NCBI GenBank assembly: GCA_035536315.1 | Contig: DATLOJ010000024.1 | Location: 1 to 6,988 of the forward strand | Source: DATLOJ01 sp035536315 | Lineage (GTDB): Bacteria; Actinomycetota; CADDZG01; JAHWKV01 | Length of the DNA: 6,988 nt | Direction: 5' to 3' | Shown: positions 5,733 through 6,988 of the stretch, piece by piece | Numbering within the stretch: position 1 is the stretch's first letter | Layout: each line of letters starts with the position of its first letter | Notes under the pieces: generated by a model | What the model was told of the DNA's origin: nothing | Database searches by the model: none | The model's input: only the letters and a program-made list of their open reading frames with translations | Program-made: the position numbers and the translations under genes

Positions 5733-6914
5733 ATGCAGGTTGTGAGCGGCAGCAGGTTTCGAGGACTTGGGGCAGTCGCCCTCTCATTCGTCCTCATTGC
5801 GGCTGTTCTCTACGTGGTCGCGGGGCTGTCGGTCGACCTAATGCCTCACGCAACACCCGAGTTCGAACAAATTCCGCATGCCTTCCCCGAAGAGCCCTGG
5901 CTCGAGGGCTGGGTGCGCTGGGACGCGGGATGGTACTGGACCATCGCGGAGCAGGGGTACACATTCACTCCGGGAAAGCAGTCTCCAGTTGTCTTCTTCC
6001 CCGCGTACCCCCTTGCCATGAAAGCCCTCGCCATCGTCACCGGCAACGTTTACCTGGCCGGGATCATCATCACCTTCCTTTCGGGAATGGCATGCGCGCT
6101 GCTTCTTTTCTTGTGGTGCCGCCAAAGGATGACGCAGCGCGAGTCTCTATGGGCTGCAGCGCTTCTCGTTGCCTACCCGTTTTCCTTCTATCTGTTTGGA
6201 GCGGTTTACTCCGACGCCCTCTTCGTAGCCGCGGTAATAGGGGCATTCCTGCTGCTCGACCACGACCACCCACTCATGGCGGGAGTTGTAGCTGCGATAG
6301 CTACTGCGGCGCGCCCCGTTGGAGTGGCGCTGATCATCGGGCTTGTTATCAGAGCTATCGAACGGCGGGATGCCCTTTCGAAGACTCGGCCTTGGATACG
6401 TTGGCAGAACCTAAGACCTGCCGATGGCGGTGTCCTTCTGTCGGCCGGAGGCCTTGCCGGGTTCGCCATCTACCTGTGGGTGAAGTTCGGGAGTCCCTTT
6501 GTCTTTCTCAGCGCAGCCTCCGCTCCAGGGTGGGATCTGGATCCGGGACCTGCGACTTGGTTCAAGAAGGAGTTCTTCCGAGTGGTTCTCGACCTGCCGC
6601 TGAGCATGCAACACCTGAGGCTTGGCTCGTATGCACTCATCACCCTGGGAGCCTTGGCCCTCGTCCCGAAAGTACTCCGGCGCTTTGGCTGGGGTTATGC
6701 GGTTTATGCCTTCGCAGTTGTGGCGATGCCTGCCCTTTCGTCCAAGGACTTCGTGGGTATGGCCCGGTACGTCATCGCAGCTTTTCCGTGCTTTGCTGTA
6801 GCCGGCGGATGGCTCTCCAGTCGCCGGCGGGTTGGAATACCCTTGCTGACAATCAGCGTGTTCTTGCTCCTGGTGATGACCTCATTGTTTGCGCGCAGGT
6901 TCTACATCTCGTGA
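5733..6914 (+). CDS. PIG-V/GT-C-type integral membrane glycosyltransferase (putative mannosyltransferase)
   Basis: Enzymes of this fold transfer a sugar, often mannose, from a polyprenyl-phosphate donor on the outer side of the membrane. From the ATG at 5733 it has 393 residues and about eight or more hydrophobic segments, the first at 12-34. The first external loop carries RWDAGWYWTIAEQGY at 62-76, where Asp64 is the probable catalytic or metal-binding acid as in GT-C enzymes. Further PIG-V-like motifs are FFPAYP at 88-93, PFSFY at 149-153, YSDALF at 159-164 and ATAARPVG at 190-197. The start is uncertain: neither the ATG at 5733 nor the GTG at 5742 has a clear ribosome-binding site, and the upstream TTG at 5643 would add an unconvincing Arg-rich extension. 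The acceptor (lipid, glycan or protein) cannot be told. A GT2 gene starts 15 nt downstream, suggesting a donor-synthase/transferase pair. Confidence 0.82.
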   Translation: MQVVSGSRFRGLGAVALSFVLIAAVLYVVAGLSVDLMPHATPEFEQIPHAFPEEPWLEGWVRWDAGWYWTIAEQGYTFTPGKQSPVVFFPAYPLAMKALAIVTGNVYLAGIIITFLSGMACALLLFLWCRQRMTQRESLWAAALLVAYPFSFYLFGAVYSDALFVAAVIGAFLLLDHDHPLMAGVVAAIATAARPVGVALIIGLVIRAIERRDALSKTRPWIRWQNLRPADGGVLLSAGGLAGFAIYLWVKFGSPFVFLSAASAPGWDLDPGPATWFKKEFFRVVLDLPLSMQHLRLGSYALITLGALALVPKVLRRFGWGYAVYAFAVVAMPALSSKDFVGMARYVIAAFPCFAVAGGWLSSRRRVGIPLLTISVFLLLVMTSLFARRFYIS

Positions 6915-6919
6915 AGGGA
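6914..6919 (+). promoter_or_regulatory. Shine-Dalgarno site of the GT2 gene
   Basis: AAGGGA, beginning on the last base of the preceding stop codon and ending ten bases before the ATG at 6930. It supports this start for an otherwise very short visible reading frame. Confidence 0.5.
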
Positions 6920-6929
6920 TAATCACTTC

Positions 6930-6988
6930 ATGGCCCACTTCCAAAAGCTCACAATCTTCTTTCCAATGTGGAACGAGCAGGCCTACCT
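6930..6988 (+). CDS. Family 2 glycosyltransferase, N-terminal 19 residues (partial, runs off right edge)
   Basis: From the ATG at 6930 the frame reads MAHFQKLTIFFPMWNEQAY to the window edge. The LTIFFPMWNE segment matches the first beta strand and following loop of GT2 (GT-A) enzymes such as polyprenyl-phosphate mannose or glucose synthases, where xxPxxNE begins the nucleotide-sugar site. AAGGGA (6914-6919), ten bases before the ATG and just past the previous gene's stop, is a reasonable ribosome-binding site. It follows the membrane glycosyltransferase by 15 nt and is probably cotranscribed; it may make that enzyme's lipid-linked donor. With only 19 residues, the subfamily is inference. Confidence 0.72.
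   Translation, partial: MAHFQKLTIFFPMWNEQAY

Noticed and set aside
5726..6922. A 398-codon frame overlapping the membrane glycosyltransferase in another plus-strand phase
   Set aside because: The product is Arg/Ser/Pro-rich without motifs, while the other phase gives membrane helices and GT-C motifs; this is a shadow of GC-rich codons.

Overview
The window reads as chromosomal DNA from a high-GC bacterium, most likely an actinobacterium. ThrC and the homoserine dehydrogenase resemble actinobacterial forms, the hom-thrC-thrB order is typical of that group, the small DUF4235-like protein is mostly actinobacterial, and the regulator gene appears to have a leaderless promoter. I cannot name a genus. 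A deep-branching lineage (Rubrobacter/Thermoleophilia-like) fits the cyclic 2,3-diphosphoglycerate synthetase homologue, but this is inference. I see no insertion sequence, phage gene, CRISPR array, tRNA or rRNA.

Region A (1-5533, all minus strand) is a tightly packed run of seven genes, transcribed from right to left: an OmpR-type response regulator, its sensor histidine kinase (4-nt overlap), a small DUF4235-like membrane protein, homoserine dehydrogenase (hom), threonine synthase (thrC), homoserine kinase (thrB), and the start of a putative cyclic 2,3-diphosphoglycerate synthetase gene that runs off the left edge. Gaps are -4, 40, 7, 20, 17 and -1 nt, so read-through is plausible along the whole run. 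A candidate promoter sits directly on the response-regulator start codon, and a weaker candidate internal promoter lies at the 3' end of the kinase gene. Together hom, thrB and thrC convert aspartate semialdehyde to threonine. The ACT domain on homoserine dehydrogenase suggests allosteric feedback by an amino acid.

Region B (5534-5732) is a divergent intergenic stretch. It holds the leftward promoter and several inverted repeats, two of which could form hairpins in the rightward transcript.

Region C (5733-6988, plus strand) encodes a multi-pass GT-C membrane glycosyltransferase of the PIG-V/mannosyltransferase type. Fifteen nt later comes the first 19 codons of a family 2 glycosyltransferase that leaves the window. 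A natural reading is that the GT2 enzyme makes a polyprenyl-phosphate sugar and the membrane enzyme transfers it outside the cytoplasm.

Most of the window is ordinary housekeeping. The parts worth a second look are the linkage of a two-component system to threonine synthesis and cyclic diphosphoglycerate synthesis, the leaderless promoter with a palindrome in its spacer, the sensor kinase with almost no extracytoplasmic domain, and the hairpins in region B.
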